From Bacteroidales bacterium (GTDB taxonomy: Bacteria; Bacteroidota; Bacteroidia; Bacteroidales; VadinHA17), in the NCBI GenBank assembly GCA_016715075.1, contig JADKBK010000008.1:1-64000 (forward strand): a DNA stretch of 64,000 bases, written 5' to 3'. Position numbers and translations under genes: made by a program. The notes beneath the pieces were generated by a model. The model was given only the letters and a program-made list of their open reading frames with translations, was not told the DNA's origin and searched no databases. Shown in pieces: positions 48,432 to 58,142 of this stretch. How positions within the stretch are numbered: the stretch's first letter is position 1; every line of letters begins with the position of its first letter.

Positions 48432-48767
48432 TTACATATTATCTTTTATATCAAGGAGGATTTCTTTTATCTTCTGAAGCGATTCAGCGATCTCAAACTT
48501 ATGATCTGTCTCATCCCACTTATCGGAAAGTTTCTTTTTTGTACCTGAGAGCGTCATTCCCTCCTCTTTAACAAGGTGATGGATAATCTTAAGGTTTTTT
48601 ATATCTTCAGGGGTAAAGAGCCTGTTACCCTTTTTATTTTTCATGGGTTTGAGTATTTCAAACTCATTTTCCCAGAACCTTACGGTTGAGACAGGAACAT
48701 CAAGCATTTCAGCTACTTCTCCAATAGAATAATAGAGTTTTTCGACTTTCTTTTCCTTGTACGGCAT
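48432..48767 (-). CDS. MerR family transcriptional regulator
   Basis: 111 residues. The N-terminal winged helix-turn-helix is complete: YYSIGEVAEMLDVPVSTVRFWENEF, then LKPMKNKKGNRLFTPEDI and a dimer helix. The C-terminal part is short and lacks an effector-binding domain and conserved Cys, so it is not a metal or redox sensor of the SoxR/CueR type. This size is common among Bacteroidota MerR proteins. It lies 5 bases after the CapA gene on the same strand. Targets are unknown. Confidence 0.9.
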   Translation of the reverse strand: MPYKEKKVEKLYYSIGEVAEMLDVPVSTVRFWENEFEILKPMKNKKGNRLFTPEDIKNLKIIHHLVKEEGMTLSGTKKKLSDKWDETDHKFEIAESLQKIKEILLDIKDNM

Positions 48768-48772
48768 AGCAA

Positions 48773-49870
48773 CTACTTATAAGATATTACACCACTCACT
48801 GAGAGATTTATTGTTCCGTCCGGGAAATCAGCAGCCATCAGATCTCTTATTTTACTGATTACTTTCCCGTTATAATCATATTTCACTCCTCCGGGCCAGG
48901 TCTGGTAACACGGAATGATTCTGCCTGAGAGAAATTCACCGGCAGTACTGACATTGAGTTTAATAATCGGAGCCAATCCGTTTGGTCCTGCCAGGTTAAT
49001 GTGTCCATAGGTACAGAAATTTCCCATGCTGTAACTAATGAACCGGTTTTTGTAGACCTCAATAGCGCGTGTTACATGCGGTCCATGACCAAAAATAACA
49101 TCCGCACCATTGTCTATCATTGTATGGGCAAAACGGTATACGTCGCCCCGGTTCTCACCGTGAAAAGTCTCAGTTGCTTTAGGCACATGCTGAAAATCAG
49201 CGCCCTCTGCTCCGCCATGAAATGATACAATAACGATGTCACAGGTATCAGAGAGCATTCTTACTATTGCTGCTGCATTTTCAGTTTCATTCAGGTTGAC
49301 GGTTCCGGAGTTGGGAGCAAAAGCACAAAAACCGTAGAGGATTGAATCCTTCATATAGATAGACCATGGATGCTCCACCAGTCCTGCATAGCTTATCCCA
49401 ACAGAATCCAGTATATGCTTTGTTCTGCTTCTTCCCGGAGCTCCAAAATCGCCAAAGTGGTTATTTGCGACAGACAGGAGATCGAAACCTGAGGATGTAA
49501 GGGCAGAAACGTATCTTTCCGGCATTCTGAAGAGATAGCATAAAGTTGTATCCCTGCATTTTTTCCAGGGGTCACCCCTGTCGAGGAATGATCCCTCCAG
49601 GTTGCCGAAGGTAATATCCGAAGATGAGAGGGTGTCGGCTACGCTCGCCAGGAGCAGATAAGGGTTATCTGAGGGCGGCAGCAATCTTGAATCAGGAAAT
49701 CCTGATCCCATCATTATATCACCAACTCCTGTAATAACAATTTGTCTGTTTACGGCTGGCTTTTCAGGATCAGAAGATGATCCAATAACAGATAAAGGAG
49801 ATGGGAATGCTGGTCTAAAACTGTTCAGTAATAATAAAGATATCAGAATTAGCTTAAGTGATTTAGTCAT
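48773..49870 (-). CDS. CapA family metallophosphoesterase-like protein
   Basis: 365 residues. A signal peptide (LKLILISLLLLNSFRPAFP) is followed by the PGA_cap (CapA) domain: GVGDIMMGSGFPD, LEGSFLDRGDPW, LSVANNHFGDFG, and FGHGPHVTRAIEVY with SYSMGNFCTYGH. The family has the fold and metal ligands of phosphoesterases; in Bacillus CapA/PgsA belongs to poly-gamma-glutamate export, but no capB or capC homologue is present here, so that name does not give function. The protein should be exported and act in the envelope. It overlaps no gene and is 5 bases from merR. Confidence 0.88.
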   Translation of the reverse strand: MTKSLKLILISLLLLNSFRPAFPSPLSVIGSSSDPEKPAVNRQIVITGVGDIMMGSGFPDSRLLPPSDNPYLLLASVADTLSSSDITFGNLEGSFLDRGDPWKKCRDTTLCYLFRMPERYVSALTSSGFDLLSVANNHFGDFGAPGRSRTKHILDSVGISYAGLVEHPWSIYMKDSILYGFCAFAPNSGTVNLNETENAAAIVRMLSDTCDIVIVSFHGGAEGADFQHVPKATETFHGENRGDVYRFAHTMIDNGADVIFGHGPHVTRAIEVYKNRFISYSMGNFCTYGHINLAGPNGLAPIIKLNVSTAGEFLSGRIIPCYQTWPGGVKYDYNGKVISKIRDLMAADFPDGTINLSVSGVISYK

Positions 49871-49889
49871 AATTTAATATAAAAAGAGC

Positions 49890-50861
49890 CTAATCAAAAG
49901 ACTGGCCTGTCTTGGATGCAATCTCAATCACTCTTTCGTATTCTGAAGGAGAAAGATCCTCGAAATAGTAATTTACAGGATCAACATTATTTCCATTTAG
50001 CTTAATCTCATAGTGCAGGTGATTTGCTATCGATGTGCCAGTATTGCCGACAAATCCTATTACATCTCCTCTCTGGACTTTCTGTCCGACCCTGACATTG
50101 AAATTGCTCAGATGGGCATATATACTTTCGTAGCCAAAACCATGTTCAATGATTATATTTTTACCAAGTCCTCTTTGTGATGACTGCACTGAGGCTATAA
50201 CTCCATTACCGGTTGCATAGACATCTGTACCCGCCGGAGCAGTGAAATCCATTCCGTAGTGAAATTTGATAATTTTATAGATTGGATGTATCCTGAGTCC
50301 AAAACCTGAAGCAATGCGTGTCATATCCTTGCTGGAGATCGGAATTATTGCAGGTACGGATCTCAGCATCTCTTCTTTGTTTTTAGCCAGATCAATAAGA
50401 TCATCGAATGATTTGGACTGCACATAAACCTTTTTTCTAATTTTATCGAGTCTGTTTACAGTTTCAACAACCAGGTTAGAGTTCTTATAGCCTTCAAGTG
50501 AATTATACCTGTTGACGCCACCGACACCACCTTCACGCAGGGTAGGAGGAATAGGTTCTGCCTCAAATATGGTTCTGTAAAGATTATCATCTGTTTTCTG
50601 CAGGTCATCAAGAACATGTTCAATATCGCCCATCTCTCTGTTAATCAAATCATACTGAATTGCCAGCTGTTGTACTTCACGTTCAAGGGCTTTCTCCTTG
50701 GGAGAATCGAAAAAAGCAGCAAAGACTATCCAGTATATCACGGCAATGATGACTGAACCAGTAAAAAATGCCAGAAACCTCAACAGCATCTCCCCGAGGC
50801 CAAGCCTTATCTTGTCAAAGCTGAGTGATTCCGGATTAAATTTATATTTCGTTCGTGCCAT
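49890..50861 (-). CDS. Membrane-anchored M23 peptidase (LytM-type endopeptidase)
   Basis: 323 residues from ATG 50861 (ARTKYKFNPESLSFDKI), the usual start of this Bacteroidota family; a longer start at 50882 is less likely. A membrane segment at about residues 30-50 is followed by a coiled coil. The M23 domain has KFHYGMDFTAPAGTDVYATG, which holds the zinc His and Asp, and the catalytic HLHYEI near the end. It likely cuts peptidoglycan cross-links in the periplasm, or regulates an amidase. It is the second of two adjacent M23 genes and the CapA gene follows 19 bases later. Confidence 0.9.
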   Translation of the reverse strand: MARTKYKFNPESLSFDKIRLGLGEMLLRFLAFFTGSVIIAVIYWIVFAAFFDSPKEKALEREVQQLAIQYDLINREMGDIEHVLDDLQKTDDNLYRTIFEAEPIPPTLREGGVGGVNRYNSLEGYKNSNLVVETVNRLDKIRKKVYVQSKSFDDLIDLAKNKEEMLRSVPAIIPISSKDMTRIASGFGLRIHPIYKIIKFHYGMDFTAPAGTDVYATGNGVIASVQSSQRGLGKNIIIEHGFGYESIYAHLSNFNVRVGQKVQRGDVIGFVGNTGTSIANHLHYEIKLNGNNVDPVNYYFEDLSPSEYERVIEIASKTGQSFD

Positions 50862-50950
50862 AATTCGGCAAAGATAAATCAATTCTGAAAATAATGAAAA
50901 TCGGTGGAGTTATGCAGGTAATTCGACAGATACAAAAAAACCAGCTGATA

Positions 50951-51919
50951 TTACCGGAACTTTGATTTTGATCCGAGAGCCTGGATCATCTCATTATATT
51001 CATCCACGGAAATATCATTATTGAAGAAATTCACCGGGTTTTTGTGTTCTCCGAACTGGTCAATCTGGTAATGAAGATGAGGCCCTGATGATGTTCCGGT
51101 ATTACCGCTCAATCCGACCATGTCTCCCCTTTTTATATTCATTCCCTTTGAGACTTTGATCTGGCTCAGATGGCCATAAGTTGATTGAAGCCCGTATCCA
51201 TGATCAATTACGATAAAATTCCCGAATCCGCCCGAATTCCAACCTGATTCTATAACTGTACCATCACCTGTAGCATAAACCTCTGTCCCGTATGGAACAG
51301 CAAAATCCTGCCCGTAATGCATCCTTGGTGTTCCGAATACAGGATGAACCTCTCTGAATTTGAATCCGTCACCAAGACGGTACTTTACATCGACCGGACT
51401 TATCAATGGCTGATGATCGACCTCCCTCTTCCATTCAATAGTCATCTCTGCAATTGACTTATATGACTCCTTCTGGATATTTGCCTGATTCCTCATATCC
51501 TCCAGTTTTGTTCTGTACGAAATAAGAAGGTCAGAATTCATATATCCGGTGAGGTCACGAAACCTGTCAACTCCTCCATAGCCTGCTTTTCTGTATGATT
51601 CAGGAATACTGTCCATATCAAGGATAGGCCTGTACCGCCTGTCATCGGAGAGCCTGAAACCCTTAAGGGCCGCAGCAGAATTATCCAGCTGCCTGCCTAT
51701 CAGGGAATATTGAAGCTTGAGATTTTCCATCTGCCTGGTAAGAAGTTTCTCCTTGGGCGAGCCGAAAACACTTCTGAAAACAAAACCATAGAACAGGGAA
51801 ACCACTATTGAAAGTGATACCCAGAATAACAAACGCAGAATCTTCATCTTCCATGGCAGCCTTACCTGCTTATACTGCAGGTCAGATAAGTCAAGGACGT
51901 ATTTTCTGTTTCGTGGCAA
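50951..51919 (-). CDS. Membrane-anchored M23 peptidase, upstream paralogue
   Basis: About 322 residues if translation begins at TTG 51919, which gives PRNRKYVLDLSDLQYKQV, the usual family N-terminus; the frame is open to 51991 but the extra residues look unrelated. A membrane segment (FWVSLSIVVSLFYGFVF) is followed by a coiled coil. The M23 domain has MHYGQDFAVPYGTEVYATG and LHYQIDQFG with the zinc ligands present. It is similar in layout to the next gene, so the pair arose by duplication. It is divergent from alaS. There is a 90-base gap to the second M23 gene. Confidence 0.88.
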   Translation of the reverse strand: MPRNRKYVLDLSDLQYKQVRLPWKMKILRLLFWVSLSIVVSLFYGFVFRSVFGSPKEKLLTRQMENLKLQYSLIGRQLDNSAAALKGFRLSDDRRYRPILDMDSIPESYRKAGYGGVDRFRDLTGYMNSDLLISYRTKLEDMRNQANIQKESYKSIAEMTIEWKREVDHQPLISPVDVKYRLGDGFKFREVHPVFGTPRMHYGQDFAVPYGTEVYATGDGTVIESGWNSGGFGNFIVIDHGYGLQSTYGHLSQIKVSKGMNIKRGDMVGLSGNTGTSSGPHLHYQIDQFGEHKNPVNFFNNDISVDEYNEMIQALGSKSKFR

Positions 51920-52016
51920 AGGCAGACAGTTTTGAATTTTTATTCTAGTAAAGGACAAATCTAAATCAAATAAACTAATTTTACAAGCCAATTTTGACGA
52001 ATATTTAATTAACTCA

Positions 52017-54650
52017 ATGATTATTAAAATGAAGGCAGAGCAGCTCCGGCAATTATTTTTTGAATATTTCGAATCTAAAGAACACTATATAGTCCCATCT
52101 GCACCTATGGTTGTAAAGAATGATCCAACCCTGATGTTCACGAATGCAGGAATGAACCAGTTCAAGGATATTTTTCTCGGAAATCAGCAGGCAGTGAACA
52201 AAAGAGTTGCTAACTCCCAGAAATGCCTCAGGGTATCGGGTAAACATAATGATCTTGAAGAGGTAGGTCACGACACATATCATCATACGATGTTTGAAAT
52301 GCTGGGAAACTGGTCATTTGGTGATTATTTTAAAAAAGAGGCAATAGAATGGGGCTGGGAACTTCTTGTAAAGAGATTGGGTATACCTGAGGATCGCCTT
52401 TACGCAACAATCTTTGAAGGAAGCAGGGAGGATGGAGTTGAGCGTGATGATGAAGCATTCTCCTACTGGGAAAAATGCTTTTCAAATCCTGAAGGAAGGA
52501 TTATAGAAGGATCCAAAAAAGATAATTTCTGGGAGATGGGTGAAACGGGTCCATGCGGGCCATGCTCTGAAATTCATGTTGATATCAGGGATGATGAGGA
52601 GAGAAAGAAAGTACCTGGTAAAGACCTTGTTAATAAAGGACATCCGCATGTAATTGAGATTTGGAACCTGGTATTCATCCAGTATAACCGCCGATCAGAC
52701 GGTATTCTTGAACAGCTTCCTTCCAGACATGTTGACACAGGAATGGGATTTGAACGACTCTGCATGGTAATTCAGGGGAAAAAATCCAACTATGAGACGG
52801 ATATTTTCCAGTCAGTAATCAAAGAGATCTCAGAAATAACTGGCAGACCATATGGAAAAAATGAAACATGGGATATAGCACTGAGGGTCATAGCTGATCA
52901 TCTAAGGGCTGTTTCGTTTTCAATAGCAGACGGACAGCTTCCTTCTAACAATAAGGCCGGTTATGTAATAAGGCGGATACTCCGTCGTGCCGTAAGATAC
53001 GGATACAACAGCCTCGGCGTCGAGGAACCTTTTATGTATAAACTGGTCCCTGTCCTTGCTGCTACGATGGGAAACCAATACCCGGAGCTCAATTCCGGGA
53101 TGGTACAGATCTCAAAGATCATTTTCGAAGAGGAGACAGCTTTCCTGAAAACTCTTGGCAAAGGGCTTAAGATGATTGAAACAGTGATCAGCGATCTGAA
53201 GAAGGAAAAGAAGAATACAATGCCTGGCAAGATTGCTTTTGAGATGTATGACACATTTGGCTTTCCTGTCGACCTTACTGAACTCATACTCAGGGAAAAT
53301 AATATGGATCTTGATTTCAACGGTTTTGAAGTTGAGATGAAGAACCAGAAGGAGCGCTCAAGGGAGGATGCTTCAGTAACCACTGCCGACTGGATCGTTG
53401 TCAGGGATATTGAAGGCACCGAATTCACTGGCTATGAGAATCTTGAAGATGATATTCTTATTACCAGATACCGGACAGTTAAGGTAAAAGGAAAGGAGAG
53501 CTATCAGCTTGTATTCAATAAAACACCATTTTATGCTGAATCAGGAGGCCAGACTGGGGATACCGGGCAGATAATCTCCTCAAAGGAGAGAATTACAATA
53601 ACCGATACTCTAAAGGAGAATAATCTGTTAATACATCAGGCAAAGGCTTTGCCGGCTGATCCGTCACTGCCATTCTTGGCTGTTGTTGACCGTGAAAAGC
53701 GGCTCATGGCTGCAAACAACCATACTGCTACTCACTTGATCCATAATGCTTTAAGAACTATCCTCGGTAAACATGTGGAACAAAAAGGATCTCTGGTGAC
53801 AGCCGACAGGCTGCGTTTTGACTTCAGTCATTTCAGTAAGCTGACTAAGGAAGAGCTCGCAACAATAGAGGAACATGTTAACAGGATGGTAAGGGAGAAC
53901 CTCCCTTGCAAAACTACCAGCGGTATTCCTATTGATAAGGCTCAATCAATGGGAGCCATCGCACTTTTCGGGGAGAAATATGGTGAAACGGTTCGAGTTG
54001 TCGAATTTGGAAATTCAGTAGAGCTATGCGGAGGCACTCATGTTAAATCAACCGGAAGCATAGGTATTGTAAAGATCCTTTCAGAAGGCGCCATTGCAGC
54101 CGGGATAAGGAGAATTGAAGCGGTGACCGCATCAAAAGCCGAAGAATACATAAATGAAAAACTACATCAGATTGATGAAATCGCCACGTTGCTGAAAAGC
54201 ACCGGAAATGTAAGTGAAAGTGTTGAGAAACTGATAGCCGAAAATTCCCATTTAAAAAAATCAGTGGAGAAATTCCAGGCACAGTCAGCTTCAATAATGG
54301 CAAAAGAGTTAATTGATACTGCTGTAATAATTAACAATATAAGATACGTTTCGGGAAAGCTTCAGGCAGATTCAGCTGAAGTTCTAAAAACTATTGCCTA
54401 CCAGCTTAAAAACTCATCTGATAATACTGTGCTTGTCATTGGCTCTGAAAACGGAGATAAGGCTAATCTTCTGGTGATGGTAAGTGACAAACTGATAAAA
54501 GAGAGAAACCTCAATGCCGTTTCCATCATTAAGGAAATTGCCGGAGAGCTTAACGGAGGAGGCGGTGGACAGCCATTTCTGGCGACAAAAAATCCTGCAG
54601 GGATACAGAGAGCTCTCACAAAAGCAGCAACACTTATTGAGAATTTATGA
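52017..54650 (+). CDS. alaS: Alanine--tRNA ligase
   Basis: 877 residues (873 if the second ATG at 52029 is used, MKAEQLRQLFFEYF). The class II catalytic core is at the N-terminus (SAPMVVKNDPTLMFTNAGMN), followed by the tRNA-recognition domain. The editing domain has HTATHLIHNAL and CGGTHVKSTGSIG, the zinc-binding motif, and the C-terminal C-Ala domain has ELNGGGGGQPFLA. All parts are complete. It is a single gene with a strong terminator at 54709-54749, divergent from the M23 pair. Confidence 0.96.
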   Translation: MIIKMKAEQLRQLFFEYFESKEHYIVPSAPMVVKNDPTLMFTNAGMNQFKDIFLGNQQAVNKRVANSQKCLRVSGKHNDLEEVGHDTYHHTMFEMLGNWSFGDYFKKEAIEWGWELLVKRLGIPEDRLYATIFEGSREDGVERDDEAFSYWEKCFSNPEGRIIEGSKKDNFWEMGETGPCGPCSEIHVDIRDDEERKKVPGKDLVNKGHPHVIEIWNLVFIQYNRRSDGILEQLPSRHVDTGMGFERLCMVIQGKKSNYETDIFQSVIKEISEITGRPYGKNETWDIALRVIADHLRAVSFSIADGQLPSNNKAGYVIRRILRRAVRYGYNSLGVEEPFMYKLVPVLAATMGNQYPELNSGMVQISKIIFEEETAFLKTLGKGLKMIETVISDLKKEKKNTMPGKIAFEMYDTFGFPVDLTELILRENNMDLDFNGFEVEMKNQKERSREDASVTTADWIVVRDIEGTEFTGYENLEDDILITRYRTVKVKGKESYQLVFNKTPFYAESGGQTGDTGQIISSKERITITDTLKENNLLIHQAKALPADPSLPFLAVVDREKRLMAANNHTATHLIHNALRTILGKHVEQKGSLVTADRLRFDFSHFSKLTKEELATIEEHVNRMVRENLPCKTTSGIPIDKAQSMGAIALFGEKYGETVRVVEFGNSVELCGGTHVKSTGSIGIVKILSEGAIAAGIRRIEAVTASKAEEYINEKLHQIDEIATLLKSTGNVSESVEKLIAENSHLKKSVEKFQAQSASIMAKELIDTAVIINNIRYVSGKLQADSAEVLKTIAYQLKNSSDNTVLVIGSENGDKANLLVMVSDKLIKERNLNAVSIIKEIAGELNGGGGGQPFLATKNPAGIQRALTKAATLIENL

Positions 54651-54708
54651 ATAACTGAGTCGTTCCTGGAGCCATATTTTTTCGGTTCGAAAACAAATAT
54701 ATTTACAT

Positions 54709-54749
54709 AAAATGCAACGCACACCAAATCAGTGCGTTGCATTTTTTTT
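54709..54749 (+). terminator. Rho-independent terminator of alaS
   Basis: AAAATGCAACGCAC and GTGCGTTGCATTTT form a perfect 14-bp stem with a nine-base loop, followed by more T (run of eight in all). It begins 59 bases after the alaS stop codon. Confidence 0.92.
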
Positions 54750-54826
54750 GCGATTCAATAATCGTGCCGGTGTAATTTGTTCGAAAAAAATTATTAGAAT
54801 TGCCATCCAATTAATTCAGAACCATA

Positions 54827-56671
54827 ATGGAAGTTACGAGAACTTTTGATATCATTCAACTAAACATTGAGGAATATCCCAGACCTGTCATGTATGGCGG
54901 GAAAAAAGAAAATGAATGGATTACCTATTCAACTGATGAAGTCCGTGATTATGTCGACTGGGTAAGCTATGGATTACTCTCAATGGGATATCAGAAAGGT
55001 GACAAGGTTGCAACAATCAGCGGCAACAAGCCTGAATGGAATTTCGTGGATATTGGACTGGCCCAGGCAGGGATGATTCATGTTCCGATTTATCCGACAA
55101 TCGGTACCGACGAGTATGAGTATATTCTTGAACATTCTGATGTTAAGGTCATAATAGTCGGCAATAAATCAATCTATAGTAAAGTAAGTCCTGTGGCAGG
55201 CAAACTGGCTCAGTTAAAAGATATCTATTCCTTTGACCCTGTTGATGGAGTAAAACCATTCAGTGAGATTATTGAGGCAGGAAAAATGAATTCTGAAAGG
55301 CTTAAGGATGAACTGATAAAAATCAGGGAGAGCATCATGCCTGAGGATCTTGTGACGATCATTTACACCTCCGGTACAACAGGAAATTCGAAAGGGGTAA
55401 TGCTTTCACACAATAATCTGGTTAAGAATGCAATAACAACATCAAAGGCTCACCATCTCGGGTACGGCCACAGGGCAGTAAGTTTCCTTCCACTCTGCCA
55501 CGTATACGAAAGAATGGTTAACTATCACTTTCAGTATAAAGGCATAAGCATCTATTATATTGAAAATATGGGAACAATCTCTGAGTCAGTAAAGGAGATA
55601 AAACCTCACATTTTCAATACGGTTCCCCGCCTTCTGGAGAAGATTTATGACAATATTGTAGCAAGGGGCAGGAATCTTCCATGGCTAAAGCGACAGATCT
55701 TTTTCTGGGCAGTCAATCTTGGACTTAAATTCAGGCTTAAGCAAAATTCTCAGTTTTACAGATTCCGTCTTGGAGTAGCCAGGAAACTTATTTTCAGCAA
55801 GTGGAAAGAAGCCCTGGGAGGCGAACTGGAGGTCATGGTATCCGGAGGCGCTGCCCTCCAGTCAAGGCTGGAAAAGATCTTCTGGGCCGCGGGACTGCCG
55901 ATAATTCAGGGTTATGGTCTGACTGAAACCTCTCCCGTAATTGCAGTTAATCCTCTAAGGATTGATGAAATCGGATTCGGGACAGTCGGCCCGGTAATTG
56001 AAGGTGTCGAAGTCAAGATAGCAGAAGATGGCGAAATCCTGTGCAGGGGAGTCAATATAATGATGGGTTATTATAAGGCTCCGGACCTGACCGCCGAGAT
56101 GATTGACAGCGATGGATGGCTTCATACAGGTGATATCGGCGTTATAGAAGGAGGAAAGTTTCTCCGGATAACTGACAGGAAGAAAGAGATGTTCAAATTA
56201 TCCGCCGGAAAATATATAGCACCCCAGGTAATAGAAAACAAGCTGAAGGAGTCAAGCTTCATAGAACAGGCAATGGTAATAGGCGAAAACCAGAAATTTG
56301 CCAGCGCGCTCCTCTCTCCGAATTTCTCTTTCCTTCATGACTGGTGCTCAATACACAAGATCCAGTTCAGGGACAATAATGAGCTTATAGAGTTGTCGGA
56401 GGTCTTAGACCGGTTTTCAAAGGAGGTCAGGGAAGTCAACAAATCACTGGGTGAGTTTGAACAAATTAAAAGATTCCGGCTCGTAACCGAAGAGTGGACG
56501 CCACAGACAGGAGAGCTCTCCCCTACCCTGAAACTGAAGCGAAATTATCTTGCAAAAGAATACAAGGATATTATTTCAGAAATATATTTCAACGGCGATA
56601 AAGAGAGTAATGTAATCGGCAGGATCAAGAACGGTATTAATGGTATTCTGAAGAACCTGCCGAAATTCTGA
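54827..56671 (+). CDS. fadD: Long-chain acyl-CoA synthetase (AMP-forming)
   Basis: 614 residues. The ANL superfamily motif IIYTSGTTGNSKG lies at 178-190, followed by FLPLCHVYERM, IQGYGLTETSPVIAVNP, GWLHTGDIG and the hinge DRKKEMFKLSAGKYIAP. These motifs fit long-chain fatty acid-CoA ligases that activate fatty acids through an acyl-AMP intermediate. The chain length preferred is unknown. The C-terminus is hydrophobic-basic (NGINGILKNLPKF), which may aid membrane association. The gene stands alone after the alaS terminator, 157 bases before DUF6452. Confidence 0.9.
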   Translation: MEVTRTFDIIQLNIEEYPRPVMYGGKKENEWITYSTDEVRDYVDWVSYGLLSMGYQKGDKVATISGNKPEWNFVDIGLAQAGMIHVPIYPTIGTDEYEYILEHSDVKVIIVGNKSIYSKVSPVAGKLAQLKDIYSFDPVDGVKPFSEIIEAGKMNSERLKDELIKIRESIMPEDLVTIIYTSGTTGNSKGVMLSHNNLVKNAITTSKAHHLGYGHRAVSFLPLCHVYERMVNYHFQYKGISIYYIENMGTISESVKEIKPHIFNTVPRLLEKIYDNIVARGRNLPWLKRQIFFWAVNLGLKFRLKQNSQFYRFRLGVARKLIFSKWKEALGGELEVMVSGGAALQSRLEKIFWAAGLPIIQGYGLTETSPVIAVNPLRIDEIGFGTVGPVIEGVEVKIAEDGEILCRGVNIMMGYYKAPDLTAEMIDSDGWLHTGDIGVIEGGKFLRITDRKKEMFKLSAGKYIAPQVIENKLKESSFIEQAMVIGENQKFASALLSPNFSFLHDWCSIHKIQFRDNNELIELSEVLDRFSKEVREVNKSLGEFEQIKRFRLVTEEWTPQTGELSPTLKLKRNYLAKEYKDIISEIYFNGDKESNVIGRIKNGINGILKNLPKF

Positions 56672-56779
56672 TGACCGGCCAGATTCTCTGTTAATGCACT
56701 ACGGGTACGATAACTTCCACAATTTCTGTAGGGAAGCGTACCTGTGGAATAATTATTCATCTCAGTTTGCTTCAGATTT

Positions 56780-56811
56780 TTGTTTATGACAAGGGAATTT
56801 TTGTAATTTTG
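56780..56811 (+). promoter_or_regulatory. Promoter of the DUF6452/DUF6048 pair
   Basis: TTG at 56780-56782 and TAATTTTG at 56804-56811 are 21 bases apart, inside the Bacteroidota consensus range, and 17 bases precede ATG 56829. Confidence 0.65.
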
Positions 56812-56828
56812 ACGCTTTCCTGAGATTA

Positions 56829-57296
56829 ATGAGAAAACAGCATTTTGAAATCCTCTTCATTATACTGGCCGGATTCAGCCTTTATATTAGTTCCTGTACT
56901 CCGGGATCGTGTTTTGATGAGACAGAAGCCAGAGTAAAAGCCACTTTTTATAGTTATGAAACAGGTAAAGCCATTACAGCCGACAGTGTTACCCTTTATG
57001 GGGTGAATATGGATACCCTGTTGATTTATGATAAGACGCAGAAATTAAAAATTGTGGAATTTCCTCTGTTCGCAGACGCACAATTCTGCAGGTTTGCAAT
57101 AAGGATAAATGGGATAACAGACACGCTCGGGATCAATTACAACAGTTACACCCATCTTCTGTCAAAGGAGTGCGGATATACATTTTACTTCGATGTTGAT
57201 ACCGCCTTTCATTCTGTTAATATTATCGACTCAATAGCAATTGAAAAAAAAACGATAACAACTCTTAATGAGGAGAATATGCGCATATATTATTAG
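56829..57296 (+). CDS. DUF6452 family lipoprotein
   Basis: 155 residues. A lipoprotein signal (hydrophobic FEILFIILAGFSLYI then SSCTP) should anchor it to the outer membrane or inner membrane. The family pattern is visible in VKATFYSYETGKAI, TLYGVNMDTLLIYD, KIVEFPLFADAQFCRFAI and SKECGYTFYF. The function is unknown. As I recall, DUF6452 is usually followed by DUF6048 across Bacteroidota, as here. Its 3' end overlaps the DUF6048 start by 29 bases in another frame, so the two are translationally linked. Confidence 0.88.
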   Translation: MRKQHFEILFIILAGFSLYISSCTPGSCFDETEARVKATFYSYETGKAITADSVTLYGVNMDTLLIYDKTQKLKIVEFPLFADAQFCRFAIRINGITDTLGINYNSYTHLLSKECGYTFYFDVDTAFHSVNIIDSIAIEKKTITTLNEENMRIYY

Positions 57297-58065
57297 TATC
57301 CTTGCCATTATCCTCACTTTTTCTCAGGAGGCAAATTGTCAGGATACGTTGTTCATTCCGCTGAAGATCCATGCAGGAATAGAAGTGGCTGGCCCTGTCA
57401 GATACTTCATTAACAAAAATACCCTCGGCGCAGAGGGATATGTTTCTGTCGATCTGAACGAAAAATGGGCTGTAGCCCTGAATGCAGGATATCTTGATTA
57501 TCAATATGCCCAGTACAATTACTCTTACATCAGCAAGGGATTGTTCGTGAGAGCAGGCGGTGATTTCAATATTCTTAAACCTAAAAAATCGCTTGGCAAA
57601 TACTGGGGTGGTTTATCTCTCAGATACGGTTTGAGCCGTTTCGAATGGGAGGTTCCAGGCTTGAGCCAGACAAATTACTGGGGAGAATCAACCTCCTCAA
57701 TTCCTGCAACCAAAGCTGGGGACATTTTATTGAGGCCTCCCCCGGCATGAGAGCTGAAATATTCCAACTTCAGTGTGGGATGGTCGATCAATGTGAAAAT
57801 GTTGCTTTACTCAGGTAAGTATAATGGCATTAAACCTATCTATTTCCCTGGCTTCGGAAATGCGGAAAAGAGATTCAGTACAGGGTTTGGTTATTTCATT
57901 GTATGGAATATCCCATATAAAAAAATAAGGGTGATCATCCAAAAAGAAGAGCCTGAGGAAGAGGAAGATACTGAAGGTACGTTAGATCAAAACAATTCCC
58001 AGGGGACCACTACTCCTGGCGGTTTCAGACAGCAGCAACCCGGCCCTGGAAGTAATCTGAGGTAG
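57268..58065 (+). CDS. DUF6048 family protein, interrupted by two small frameshifts
   Basis: The gene starts at ATG 57268 with a signal peptide (AYIISILAIILTFSQEANCQ). Frame 0 runs to TGA 57750; the middle stretch GHFIEASPGMRAEIF is only in another frame, between the G4 run at 57718-57721 and TTCC at 57762-57765; frame 0 resumes at SVGWSINVKMLLYSG and ends at 58065. The two shifts cancel out, so the full length would be about 265 residues. The strand pattern and IYFPGFGNAEKRF are typical of DUF6048, probably an outer-membrane barrel. The C-terminus is acidic and Pro/Gln/Gly-rich. A sequencing cause is likeliest. Confidence 0.8.
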
Positions 58066-58142
58066 GTATTCTTTTATTCGGGTACCAGCAGGAAAATCGG
58101 TATTGTATACCCTCAATGGAAGTAATTTTAAATAATATTACT

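Noticed and set aside
48773..49870. Poly-gamma-glutamate capsule locus
   Set aside because: CapA stands without CapB, CapC or PgsE homologues; neighbours are MerR and M23 peptidases.
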